Assembly (NCBI RefSeq): GCF_023073355.1
Contig: NZ_JADPJI010000002.1
Coordinates: 744,001-808,000 of the forward strand
Source: Bradyrhizobium sp. 199
GTDB lineage: Bacteria > Pseudomonadota > Alphaproteobacteria > Rhizobiales > Xanthobacteraceae
Reading direction: 5' to 3'
Length of the DNA: 64,000 nt
The first letter of the stretch is position 1; each line of letters opens with the position of its first letter. Positions 11,774 through 20,400 of the stretch are shown piece after piece. The position numbers were made by a program, and so were the translations under genes. The notes under the pieces are model-generated. The model had not been told where the DNA came from. It searched no databases and saw nothing but the letters and a program-made list of their open reading frames with translations.

Positions 11774-12679
11774 TTACGGCCGGCGCGCGCTGTCTCGCTC
11801 GGCCAAGGAGCTATCGATCGCGCTTTCGATGGCGCGCACGACGATCAGGGCTGAGCGTTCGTCGAGGTGCACGCCGTCGTCCCAACGCAGCTCGCTTCGC
11901 GGCGGATCGATAGGGAGCCAAAGCCCGCGATCCGGGAAGGCTTTGTTGAGGATTTCGTCGGTCGTCCGGACCATGCGGGAGCCTTCGATCTCCGGCGCAA
12001 AGGGAACGTGGATCAGAAACGCGCGGGCGCCGCGCCGCTGCAGCTCCTCGATGAGCTGCCCGATGCGGACCACATTCGCGCGTGCCGGCACGATGGGATC
12101 GGCTTCGTTCATCTGCTCCAGGGCGCGGTTGAGATAGACCTTGTTGTCGAACGTGCTTGGCGGCCGGCTGAGCAGGCGATCCCGCTCGACGCGCGCCCGG
12201 GCTGGATCGGGTTCACCGTGTTTCCACGTTTCATAGCCCGCGACCGCTGTTCGCACCGGCCGCAACAGCAGCGCTTCCGTACGCGCGCCACCGGAAAACC
12301 GCTCGATCAGCGCGTTGTCGGGCTCGCGCGTCAGAATATTCGTCTCGATCAGCACGATCTTCGGCGAGTTCGGCCGGTTCGCAACGATCTCGAGACCTGT
12401 CAACGGCGAGCCACCCGCCAGCGAAAGATTGCGGACGCGCGGAGGCGAGAAATACTCCTCCTTGAGGCGCCAGGCGACCGAACTGCCGACCAGCACGATA
12501 TCAGGCGTGGGTTCCCGCACATAGCGGTTGAGGCTGATCAGGCTGCCGCCGCGGGTCGTGACCGCCGGCTGCTGTAGGGCCGAGCCGAAGCGCGCCGTGG
12601 TGAGGGCGCAGGCCAGCAGCAGCGCGGCTGCAGCCACCGCGCACTTGACCAGCCATGAAAGCGTCAGATCCTGCTGCAT
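11774..12679 (-). CDS. SGNH-hydrolase-like protein paired with MBOAT acyltransferase
   Basis: Protein of 301 aa with one N-terminal membrane segment (about residues 7-25), so most of it is predicted to be periplasmic. DIVLVGSSVAWRL supplies a block-I-like Ser (GSS), and DGVHLDERSA near the C-terminus supplies an Asp-x2-His pair, the layout of SGNH/DltD/AlgJ-type acyl-transfer partners. The ATG at 12679 was preferred to the longer frame because the membrane segment follows at once and the gene begins 1 nt after the MBOAT stop. Probable role: moving an acyl group, delivered by the MBOAT, onto an exported glycan. Overall similarity is weak and the target is unknown. Confidence 0.72.
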   Translation of the reverse strand: MQQDLTLSWLVKCAVAAAALLLACALTTARFGSALQQPAVTTRGGSLISLNRYVREPTPDIVLVGSSVAWRLKEEYFSPPRVRNLSLAGGSPLTGLEIVANRPNSPKIVLIETNILTREPDNALIERFSGGARTEALLLRPVRTAVAGYETWKHGEPDPARARVERDRLLSRPPSTFDNKVYLNRALEQMNEADPIVPARANVVRIGQLIEELQRRGARAFLIHVPFAPEIEGSRMVRTTDEILNKAFPDRGLWLPIDPPRSELRWDDGVHLDERSALIVVRAIESAIDSSLAERDSARRP

Positions 12680-12680
12680 G

Positions 12681-14039
12681 TCAGAACTGGAAGTAGATGA
12701 AGGCGCTGTCGGGCCCGGCTTCGAGATAAGCGAGCGCCGCCAGCGCACCATAGAGATACGGCTCCCACCGCCGCAACCGGCCCCCGACCAGCACGCCGAC
12801 GCCCACATGCTGCAGGATCACCGGCAAGGCGTAGAGCAAAGCGAGATTGGTGAACAGCTTTGGCGGATTGGGCACGTCCGTTGCCACGAACATCCCCTTG
12901 AGGTAGCCGAGCGCATGATCGAAGTTCGGCAGCTTGAAAAAGATCCAAAGCATCGTGACGCAGAAGAACACGATGCCCATCCGGATCACCCGCACCGCAG
13001 GATTCTCATCGCCGAGAAGCCTCAGGAACGGCCGCTCGAGGACGAGCAGCAGCCCGTGCGCCATGCCCCACAGCGCGTAGCTGAGGCTCGCGCCATGCCA
13101 CAGCCCGCCGAGCGTCATCACGATCATCAGGTTGAGAGTGGTTCGTGCAGGTCCATGGCGATTGCCGCCGAGGGGAATGTAGAGATAGGTCCTGAGCCAG
13201 CTCGACAGGGAGATATGCCAGCGCGTCCAGAACTCCGAGAACGAGATCGAGATATAGGGCAGGTTGAAGTTCACGGGCAGGCGATAGCCGAACAGCAGGC
13301 CGAGGCCGAGCGCGATGGCCGAGTAGCCGAAGAAGTCGGCGTAGATCTGGTAGCTGTAGAGGAACACCAGCAGCCAGCGATCCTGCGTGCGCAGCGTCTC
13401 GTAGAGCGGGAAGTCCATGTAGGACGTCATCTCGTTCAGATTGTTCGCCACGTACAGCTTGAAGAAATAGCCCACCAGAATCCACTTCGCCGCCTCGATG
13501 AAGGCAACGTCACCGATCCGCTTGGGAACGATCTGCGGCATGAACTGCGCGGCGCGCGTGATCGGCCCCGAGACGAGCTGCGGGAAGAAGATGATGTAGA
13601 GGAACACGTCGCGCAGGGGCGCGGTGCGTTTCTCCCGCGTCAAGTCGACCAGCAGGCTGATGTTGTGGAACACGAAGAAGGAAATGCCGATCGGCAGCGG
13701 CAGCCGCAGCAGGAAGTCGATCGGTGCCGCGCCGGTCAATTCGGCCGCGCCAGCGCCGACGAACAGGAATTTGTATTTGAAGAACGCCAACAGGCCAAGA
13801 TTGAAGACGATGCCTGCCGGCATCCAGACGGAGCGGTTCTCGAACGCGAGCACCAGGCAAGCGTAGGTCCCCAGCACGGCAACGAGCAACAGCGGCAGCA
13901 GCTCGGGCTGGCCGAAGCCGTAGAAGAACACGCTCGCGGCCACCAGCAGCTGCACCTGGAAACGGCGCAGAGGCGGCAGGTAGTAGGCGCCGAACACGAC
14001 CGCGACGAAGATGCCGAACTGAAAAGAGGTGAAAGTCAT
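12681..14039 (-). CDS. MBOAT family O-acyltransferase (AlgI-like)
   Basis: Polytopic membrane O-acyltransferase of 452 aa. Family motifs are SFSEFWTRWHISLSSWLRTY followed by LYIPLGGNR, and the region GGLWHGASLSYALWG that holds the conserved catalytic His. The start chosen is the ATG at 14039 (MTFTSFQFG), just before the first membrane helix. It is first in a two-gene unit with the SGNH-like protein. AlgI-type proteins move acetyl groups across the inner membrane for exopolysaccharide O-acetylation; no polysaccharide synthesis genes are nearby, so the acceptor cannot be named. Confidence 0.92.
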   Translation of the reverse strand: MTFTSFQFGIFVAVVFGAYYLPPLRRFQVQLLVAASVFFYGFGQPELLPLLLVAVLGTYACLVLAFENRSVWMPAGIVFNLGLLAFFKYKFLFVGAGAAELTGAAPIDFLLRLPLPIGISFFVFHNISLLVDLTREKRTAPLRDVFLYIIFFPQLVSGPITRAAQFMPQIVPKRIGDVAFIEAAKWILVGYFFKLYVANNLNEMTSYMDFPLYETLRTQDRWLLVFLYSYQIYADFFGYSAIALGLGLLFGYRLPVNFNLPYISISFSEFWTRWHISLSSWLRTYLYIPLGGNRHGPARTTLNLMIVMTLGGLWHGASLSYALWGMAHGLLLVLERPFLRLLGDENPAVRVIRMGIVFFCVTMLWIFFKLPNFDHALGYLKGMFVATDVPNPPKLFTNLALLYALPVILQHVGVGVLVGGRLRRWEPYLYGALAALAYLEAGPDSAFIYFQF

Positions 14040-14288
14040 GCCGCCCCGTTTGCCCGGTCCGGCATGTAGCATTTTTGCGGGAGCGGTCCTAGTCGTGCGC
14101 GGAGGTGCGAGGAGGCGATGCGGCTGGGCCGCTTAGGCCGGGTGCGACGACGACAGCGGTATGGCAGGCGCGACTGGAGATTGCGTTGAAGTCACGCTTC
14201 ACCTACGCTCCCTGGACGGGCCGGACGAGCGTAACTCGTCTCGTGGGTCGTTCGCGCCAAGCGCGAGCGGAGTGGTGAAGCCGCGCAA

Positions 14289-14681
14289 ATGATCTCGACA
14301 TCAATTCGGCGCGCTGCCGCAAAGAGGCTGAGAGCGAACACCACCCCACACGAGCGGATATTGTGGCGTGCCCTCAAAGAACTCCCGATCGAGGGTTCAC
14401 ATTTTCGCCGGCAGGCGCCGATCGGCCCTTAGGTCGTTGACTTCTTCTGTCCAGCCAAGCGGCTCATTGTTGAGCTCGATGGCGGACATCACAACGAGGA
14501 CGACACGGCGGCGCGGGACCTCGAACGCCAACACTGGCTCGAACTTGAAGGTTATCGCGTCATCCGCTTCTGGAATTCGGACATCGCCGGCGATCTGACC
14601 TCCGTGCTCGAGCGCATCTATATCGAGCTGTACGGTTCGCGCGAGTCGCAAGCGACACCCCTAAAGCACCGCAGAACCTAG
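14289..14681 (+). pseudogene. DUF559 (endonuclease-like) gene interrupted by an amber codon
   Basis: Read from the ATG at 14289, this frame gives a complete DUF559-type protein of 130 codons with one in-frame TAG at 14430-14432 (codon 48). Before the stop it reads TPHERILWRALKELPIEGSH then FRRQAPIGP; after it VVDFFCPAKRLIVELDGGHH and later GYRVIRFWNSDI. Relatives have Tyr where the stop falls (GPYVVDF), so a single base change from TAC or TAT explains it. DUF559 proteins belong to the PD-(D/E)XK/Vsr-like nuclease group. The function is inferred from family only. A sequencing error at one base would restore the gene. Confidence 0.8.
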
Positions 14682-14700
14682 TTCCCGGCCCGGCTGTCGT

Positions 14701-14906
14701 CTTACCCTCCCCTGGAGGGGGAGGGTCGCTACGCATGGAGCGTAGCGAAATGCGTAGCGGGGTGGGGTGACAGACTATCCGCGAATCCGATCGTTGTGGA
14801 TTCGTGGCGAAAGCTCGTTGAGTAGAACGAGAGACTGCCGTTGTGGCTTCACCCCACCCCGCTCGCGCTGCGCGCGATCGACCCTCCCCCTCCAGGGGAG
14901 GGTAAG
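14701..14906. repeat. Long inverted repeat (about 200 bp) upstream of glpK
   Basis: The left end CTTACCCTCCCCTGGAGGGG (14701-14720) is the reverse complement of sequence at about 14887-14906, and GCGGGGTGGGG at 14757-14767 matches CCCCACCCCGC near 14851. An inner hairpin GCTACGCAT/ATGCGTAGC is in the left arm. The whole element can fold back on itself, as a REP-like or miniature-element-like structure would. Confidence 0.7.
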
Positions 14907-15032
14907 GGGCCCCGCTCATCCAATCTTGACCTTCCGCCTCCAATCCGCTCCCTTTGGCGCGACAAGATCCCCTCCGGGACGACGCCAGGAAACCGCCAGA
15001 AATACGCCGACATACGCCAAGGGTAAGCCGCC

Positions 15033-16538
15033 ATGTCTTTCGTCCTCGCCATCGACCAGGGCACCACCTCCTCGCGCGCGATCGTGTTTCGCAGCGACAT
15101 TTCCATTGCGGCAAAGGCCCAGGCCGAGTTTCCGCAGCATTTCCCGGCCTCGGGCTGGGTCGAGCACGAGCCGGAGGACATCTGGACCTCGACCGTGACG
15201 GTCTGCCGCGATGCGATCGCGCAGGCCGGCATCACCGCAAAGGACATCGCCGCGATCGGCATCACCAATCAGCGCGAGACCACGGTGGTGTGGGACCGCG
15301 CGACGGGGCAGGCCGTGCACCGCGCCATCGTCTGGCAGGACCGCCGCACCGCCGACATCTGCGCGAAACTCAAGGCGGCAGGCCGGGAGCCCGTGATCTC
15401 GCAGAAAACCGGCCTGATCATCGATCCCTATTTCTCCGGCACCAAGGTCGCCTGGATTCTCGACCACGTCCCCGGCGCGCGGGCGCGCGCCGCGCGCGGC
15501 GAGCTGATGTTCGGCACCGTTGATTGCTATCTGCTCTGGCGCCTCACCGGCGGCAAGGTGCACGCCACCGATGCCACCAACGCCTCCCGCACGCTGCTGT
15601 TCAACATCCACACCGGCGCGTGGGACGACGAGCTGCTCGAGATCATCGGCGTGCCGCGCTCGATGCTGCCGGAGGTGAAGGATTCTTCCGCCCGCTTCGG
15701 CGAGAGTACGCCCGATCTGTTCGGCGGCGCGATTGCCATCTCGGGCATCGCCGGCGACCAGCAGGCCGCGACCATCGGCCAGGCCTGCTTCCGTCCGGGC
15801 ATGATGAAGTCCACCTACGGCACCGGCTGCTTCGCCCTGCTCAACACCGGCACCACGCCGGTCGCCTCGAAGAACAAGCTGCTCACCACCGTCGCCTATC
15901 AGCTCGATGGCAAGCGCACCTACGCGCTCGAAGGCTCGATCTTCGTCGCTGGCTCGGCGGTGCAGTGGCTGCGCGACGGCCTCGGCATCATCAAGCACGC
16001 CGCCGAAACCGGCCCGCTTGCCGACCAGTCGGACTCGATGCAGAGCGTCTATCTCGTCCCCGCCTTCGTCGGCATGGGCGCGCCCTACTGGAATCCGCGC
16101 GTGCGCGGCGCACTGTTCGGCCTCACCCGCAACACCGGCCCGGCCGAGCTCGCCCATGCCGCGCTGGAAAGCGTCTGCTACCAGACGTTTGACCTCTGGG
16201 CCGCGATGCGTGCCGACTGGCCGAGCTCGGAAACCGCCAGCGTCGTGCTGCGCGTCGACGGCGGCATGACCGCATCGGACTGGACCATGCAGCGTCTCGC
16301 CGATTTGCTCGATGCGCCCGTCGACCGTCCCGTGATCCAGGAGACGACAGCGCTGGGCGCCGCCTATCTCGCCGGCCTCAATGCGGGCGTCTATCCCGAG
16401 CCGACAAAATTCGCCGACAACTGGCGCCTGGAGCACCGCTTCAAGCCGAACATGAGCCAGGCGACGCGAGAGCGGAAGCTGGCGGGCTGGGCAAGGGCCG
16501 TGAAGGGCGTGCTGGCGAGCGACGAGGGGGAAGGGTAA
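15033..16538 (+). CDS. glpK: Glycerol kinase
   Basis: FGGY-family carbohydrate kinase of 501 aa that phosphorylates glycerol with ATP to glycerol 3-phosphate. N-terminal motif [17 protein letters not shown], glycerol-binding region [24 protein letters not shown] signature [20 protein letters not shown], and the ATP-binding [20 protein letters not shown]. Length agrees with known GlpK (about 500 aa). It stands alone; no glpD, glpF or glp transporter is adjacent. The intergenic region upstream is mostly the long inverted repeat. Confidence 0.97.
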   Translation: MSFVLAIDQGTTSSRAIVFRSDISIAAKAQAEFPQHFPASGWVEHEPEDIWTSTVTVCRDAIAQAGITAKDIAAIGITNQRETTVVWDRATGQAVHRAIVWQDRRTADICAKLKAAGREPVISQKTGLIIDPYFSGTKVAWILDHVPGARARAARGELMFGTVDCYLLWRLTGGKVHATDATNASRTLLFNIHTGAWDDELLEIIGVPRSMLPEVKDSSARFGESTPDLFGGAIAISGIAGDQQAATIGQACFRPGMMKSTYGTGCFALLNTGTTPVASKNKLLTTVAYQLDGKRTYALEGSIFVAGSAVQWLRDGLGIIKHAAETGPLADQSDSMQSVYLVPAFVGMGAPYWNPRVRGALFGLTRNTGPAELAHAALESVCYQTFDLWAAMRADWPSSETASVVLRVDGGMTASDWTMQRLADLLDAPVDRPVIQETTALGAAYLAGLNAGVYPEPTKFADNWRLEHRFKPNMSQATRERKLAGWARAVKGVLASDEGEG

Positions 16539-16547
16539 GCGGATCTC

Positions 16548-16629
16548 GTAGCCCGGATGGAGCGCGGCGCAATCCGGGTTCTTTCCACGGGCACGGTTCC
16601 CGGATTACGCTTCGCTCCATCCGGGCTAC
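16548..16629. repeat. Perfect 17-bp-arm palindromic element between glpK and acylase
   Basis: GTAGCCCGGATGGAGCG (16548-16564) and CGCTCCATCCGGGCTAC (16613-16629) are exact reverse complements. An inner CAATCCGGG/CCCGGATT pair extends the structure. The sequence is different from the other palindrome families in the window. It may also act as a terminator after glpK, though there is no clear T run. Confidence 0.8.
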
Positions 16630-16654
16630 AAGAAACAACATCGGAGGAACAACA

Positions 16655-19102
16655 ATGAACACGGATTTCAACCGGGTCATCCAGAAGCTCTGCGGCGCAG
16701 CGATCTGTGCCGCGCTGCTCACCTCGGCGGCCATCGCGCGCGACAAGCCGGACCCGCTCTCGAGCGCGCGTCAGCTCAAGACCGACGTCGCCGGCCTCAA
16801 AGCCCCCGCCCAGATCCTGGTCGATGTCTGGGGCATCCCCCACATCTATGCCGGCAACGAGCATGACCTGTTCTTCCTGCAAGGCTTCAACGCCGCGCGC
16901 GACCGGCTCTGGCAGATCGATCTCTGGCGCAAGCGCGGACTCGGCCTGCTCGCGCGCGACTTCGGTCCGGCCTATGCCCAGCAGGACAAGGCGCTGCGGC
17001 TGTTTCTCTATCGCGGCGACATGAACGCGGAGTGGGCGGCTTACGGCCCGAAGGCGAAAACCTATGCCGAGGCGTTCGTCGCAGGCGTCAACGCCTATGT
17101 TGCCGATGTCCGCGCCAGCAGGCGGCCGCTGCCGATCGAGTTCAGGATCGCCGGCACCATGCCGGATCCCTGGACGGCGGACGACGTTGTCCGCATCCGC
17201 AGCCACGGCCTGACGCGCAACGTCGCCTCCGAAGTCAAGCGCTCGCTTGTCGCCTGCACGGCAGGGCTCGATGCCGATCGCTTCCGCGTCAAGCTCGAGC
17301 CGGCCTGGACGACGAAAATCCCTGACGGTCTCGATCCCTGCAGCGTCCCGAAGGCGGTGCTGGCGGCCTACGATCTGGCCACGCGTCCCGTGGCCTTTGC
17401 CGCGCCGAAAGATCGCCAGGCCGCGCTCGCGCACGATCCGGACAAGTACCTCACCGAGGCCGACCAGCAACGCGACACCGTCGGCTCCAACAACTGGGTG
17501 ATCGCTGCCTCGCGCACGGCGACAGGCCGCCCGATCCTCGCCAACGATCCGCATCGCGAGCACAGTGTGCCCTCGCTGCGTTACATTGTCGGCCTCAATG
17601 CGCCCGGTCTGTCCGTGATCGGCGCGGGCGAGCCGGCACTCCCCGGCATTTCGATCGGCCACAACGGCACCATCGCGTTCGGGCTCACCATCTTCAACGT
17701 CGACCAGGAAGACCTCTACGTCTACGAGGTCAATCCGCAGAATCCCAACCAGTACCGCTACGGCACTGGCTGGGAAGACATGCGCATCGTCCACGAGAAG
17801 GAGCAGGTGAAAGGGGAAGGCGATCGCGATCTCGAACTGAAATTCACTCGACACGGTCCGGTGATCCATGTCGACGACGCCAACAAGCGCGCCTTCGCCG
17901 TGCGCTCGATCTGGTTCGAGCCCGGCACCTCGGCCTATTTCGGCTCCTCGGACTACATGACGGCGAAGGATTGGAACGGATTCCTCGCGGCCATGCGGCG
18001 CTGGGGCGCCCCGTCGGAGAATCAGGTCTATGCGGACACCAAGGGCAATATCGGCTGGGTTGCCGCCGGCAAGACGCCGCGGCGCGTCAGTTATGACGGC
18101 CTGATGCCGGTACCCGGCGACGGCCGCTATGAATGGCAGGGTTTTCTCTCGCTGGACGATCTGCCCAAGACCTATCAGCCCAAGCAGGGCTTTTTCGCCA
18201 CCGCCAACCAGATGAATCTTCCGCCCGACTATCCCGTCAGCGAACGCAAGGTCGGGTTCGAATGGGCGGACAGTGCGCGTTGGCAGCGCATCATCGAGGT
18301 GCTGCAGGCCAACAGCAAGGTGACGCTCGCCGACGCCATGGACCTGCAGAACGACGACACCACGATGCTGGGGCGGCGGCTGGTCAAGCTGTTGCAGCAG
18401 CTCAGCTCGGACGATGCCAATGTGAAGAAGGGCCTCGAACTGCTCAAACCGTGGGACGCCCGTGATGCCGCCGATAGCGCCGCGGCTGCATTGTTCGAGG
18501 TCTGGATCGCCAATCATCTCGGACCGGTGCTTCTGAAGACCACGGCGCCCAAGGCCGCCGACCTGATCGCGCCCGAAGCATCCAGCATTTCAGCTCTCGT
18601 CGCCGCTCTGGAATCGCCGGATGCGTCGTTCGGTTCGGACCCCGCCGCCGCGCGCGACCAGATCCTGCGCGACAGTCTGGGAGCGGCCGTCGCCGATGTC
18701 ACAGCCAAACTCGGCGCTGACTCATCCACCTGGCGCTGGGGCCGGCTACATGTCGCAAAATTCGACCACGCACTGATGCCACTCGCCGACAAGGCGACGG
18801 CCGCTCAGCTCTCGGTCGGGCCGCTGGCTTACGGCGGCGCCGCCAACGTGCCGCGCGCCGCCACCTATCGCCGCTCCGATTACCAGCTGCTTTCCGGCGC
18901 CTCGTTCCGCATGGTGCTCGATGTCGGCAATTGGGATGCGAGCCGCACGATCAACACGCCAGGCCAATCCGGCGATCCCTTCAACGGCCACTATCGCGAT
19001 CTCGCGCCGCTGTGGGCGACCGGCCAATATGTGCCGCTGCTCTACAGTCGCGGCGCGGTGGAGGCGGCGACAGCGGAGGCGATCACGCTGACGCCGAGGT
19101 GA
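16655..19102 (+). CDS. Exported penicillin acylase-family (Ntn-hydrolase) enzyme
   Basis: Amide hydrolase of 815 aa in the penicillin G acylase/AHL acylase family. Residues 1-29 form a Sec signal peptide ending in SAAIARD, so it acts in the periplasm. The alpha part is about residues 30-275. The predicted self-cleavage site and nucleophile is Ser278 in TVGSNNWVIAASRT, followed by LANDPH and the long beta chain. Such enzymes cleave the acyl chain from penicillins, cephalosporins or acyl-homoserine lactones; the substrate cannot be assigned by eye. GGAGGA provides the ribosome binding site 8 nt before the ATG. Apparently monocistronic. Confidence 0.92.
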   Translation: MNTDFNRVIQKLCGAAICAALLTSAAIARDKPDPLSSARQLKTDVAGLKAPAQILVDVWGIPHIYAGNEHDLFFLQGFNAARDRLWQIDLWRKRGLGLLARDFGPAYAQQDKALRLFLYRGDMNAEWAAYGPKAKTYAEAFVAGVNAYVADVRASRRPLPIEFRIAGTMPDPWTADDVVRIRSHGLTRNVASEVKRSLVACTAGLDADRFRVKLEPAWTTKIPDGLDPCSVPKAVLAAYDLATRPVAFAAPKDRQAALAHDPDKYLTEADQQRDTVGSNNWVIAASRTATGRPILANDPHREHSVPSLRYIVGLNAPGLSVIGAGEPALPGISIGHNGTIAFGLTIFNVDQEDLYVYEVNPQNPNQYRYGTGWEDMRIVHEKEQVKGEGDRDLELKFTRHGPVIHVDDANKRAFAVRSIWFEPGTSAYFGSSDYMTAKDWNGFLAAMRRWGAPSENQVYADTKGNIGWVAAGKTPRRVSYDGLMPVPGDGRYEWQGFLSLDDLPKTYQPKQGFFATANQMNLPPDYPVSERKVGFEWADSARWQRIIEVLQANSKVTLADAMDLQNDDTTMLGRRLVKLLQQLSSDDANVKKGLELLKPWDARDAADSAAAALFEVWIANHLGPVLLKTTAPKAADLIAPEASSISALVAALESPDASFGSDPAAARDQILRDSLGAAVADVTAKLGADSSTWRWGRLHVAKFDHALMPLADKATAAQLSVGPLAYGGAANVPRAATYRRSDYQLLSGASFRMVLDVGNWDASRTINTPGQSGDPFNGHYRDLAPLWATGQYVPLLYSRGAVEAATAEAITLTPR

Positions 19103-19201
19103 AAATGCCGGGATGGTTATTCCGACGCCGGGAAGAAGCGCGCGTTTCGGACTCTCTCTCCCGCAAGCGGGAGTCCCCGGCTAACTCTCCAGTGAGGCCC
19201 C

Positions 19202-19795
19202 ATGATCCTCCCCGACGGCTACTCCGACGTCCCCCCTGGCAAGATCGCCGCCGTCGTCACGCATCTGGAAATGACCGCGCCTCCAGTCCGCCGCGACGAT
19301 CCCACCGGCGCGTGGGCCCTGCGCAAAGTCGACGCCCCCGCGCTTCCTTGGTACCGCGATCTCTTCCGCCGCGTCGGCGAGGATTGGCTGTGGTTCTCGC
19401 GCGCCCGCATGACCGGCACCGAGCTCGCCGCAACCATTCATGCACCGGGTATCGAAATCTACGCGCTCTCCGCGGACGGCAGCGACGAAGGCCTGCTGGA
19501 GCTCGACTTCCGCAAAGCCGGCCAGTGCGAGCTGGTCTATTTCGGCGTCACTGCACCCTTGATCGGCACCGGCGCCGCCCGCTTCCTGATGAACCGCGCG
19601 CTGGAGATCGCGTGGTCACGCGATCTGTCCCGTGTCTGGGTGCACACCTGCACCTTCGACCATGCCTCGGCTATCGCGTTCTACCAGCGCTCTGGATTTC
19701 GCCCATTCCGCCGCCAGATCGAGATCGCCGACGATCCGCGCCTCGACGGGACGCTGCCGCGGACCGCGGCGAAGCATGTGCCGATCATCGAGTAG
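19202..19795 (+). CDS. GNAT family N-acetyltransferase
   Basis: Predicted acetyl-CoA-dependent transferase of 197 aa. The acetyl-CoA region reads VYFGVTAPLIGTGAARFLMN (a slightly degenerate pyrophosphate loop), and the C-terminal HTCTFDHASAIAFYQRSGFR is the typical GNAT ending. The N-terminal half lacks recognisable features. It starts 99 nt after the acylase. GTGAGG precedes the ATG. Substrate unknown. Confidence 0.88.
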   Translation: MILPDGYSDVPPGKIAAVVTHLEMTAPPVRRDDPTGAWALRKVDAPALPWYRDLFRRVGEDWLWFSRARMTGTELAATIHAPGIEIYALSADGSDEGLLELDFRKAGQCELVYFGVTAPLIGTGAARFLMNRALEIAWSRDLSRVWVHTCTFDHASAIAFYQRSGFRPFRRQIEIADDPRLDGTLPRTAAKHVPIIE

Positions 19796-19829
19796 CTTGC
19801 GAGAGGGCTACACGGCTGCCTTCACACCC

Positions 19830-19911
19830 TCATTGCGAGGAGCCCTCGCGACGAAGCAATCCAGACTGCTTCTACGGAAAATACTGGATTGATTTGCTAC
19901 TCTCGCAATGA
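19830..19911. repeat. Second copy of the TCATTGCGAG palindromic repeat
   Basis: TCATTGCGAG (19830-19839) and CTCGCAATGA (19902-19911) form the outer arms, and GCAATCCAGA/CTGGATTG the inner pair, as in the copy at 10871-10955. It lies between the convergent GNAT and DUF6636-like genes, where it could stop transcription from both sides. Confidence 0.75.
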
Positions 19912-19967
19912 CGGATTGTGGTGCTGCAGTCATCCCTTAAGTCGACGCAACGGCATGCGGCTACTCC

Positions 19968-20390
19968 TCAAAACACCTTCTGCTCTGCCCTCGCCAACGT
20001 AAACCCGTGCTGCATCGCATTGAAACACGTCAGCCCACTCTGCTCCGACCGGCACGTGAACCCCGCGCGCTGCCAAACCTCGCCGTAGGCGAGCACGGGC
20101 AGGGACGGGTCCATGATGGTGTCGCCGGCGCAGATGCGCCCCGCGGCTCCTTTCGTGCTCATCTCGAACGCGTTGCCCCATTCGAGCTCGCAATCGGTGG
20201 GCCGGCGCGGGCGCGTGTCCAGGTTCATGATGTCGCAGCGGAGCGAGCCCTGTCCGTTCCCGGTGAAGAACTGGCAGGCGATGTTCTTCGACGGGGTCTG
20301 AAAGCCGATCGGGCGGTCTTGGGCGTGGGCGCCGTTGCCGGTCAGAGGAAGCAGGATCAACGTCAGGATAAGTTTGCGATACCTGATCAT
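19968..20390 (-). CDS. Small secreted Cys-containing protein, DUF6636-like
   Basis: Protein of 140 aa with a Sec signal peptide (about residues 1-23, ending GAHAQD). The mature part has FQTPSKNIACQFF near its start and SGLTCFNAMQHGFTLAR near its end, the two landmarks I associate with the DUF6636 family. Five cysteines in the mature part could form disulfides in the periplasm. It is 10 nt downstream of the dehydratase gene on the same strand, so possibly co-transcribed. Function unknown. Confidence 0.75.
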   Translation of the reverse strand: MIRYRKLILTLILLPLTGNGAHAQDRPIGFQTPSKNIACQFFTGNGQGSLRCDIMNLDTRPRRPTDCELEWGNAFEMSTKGAAGRICAGDTIMDPSLPVLAYGEVWQRAGFTCRSEQSGLTCFNAMQHGFTLARAEQKVF

Positions 20391-20400
20391 GCGACGCTTT

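Noticed and set aside
16391..18517. 708-codon open frame on the minus strand opposite glpK and the acylase
   Set aside because: No family motif or ribosome binding site, and it overlaps two well-supported genes; a GC-rich antisense artefact.
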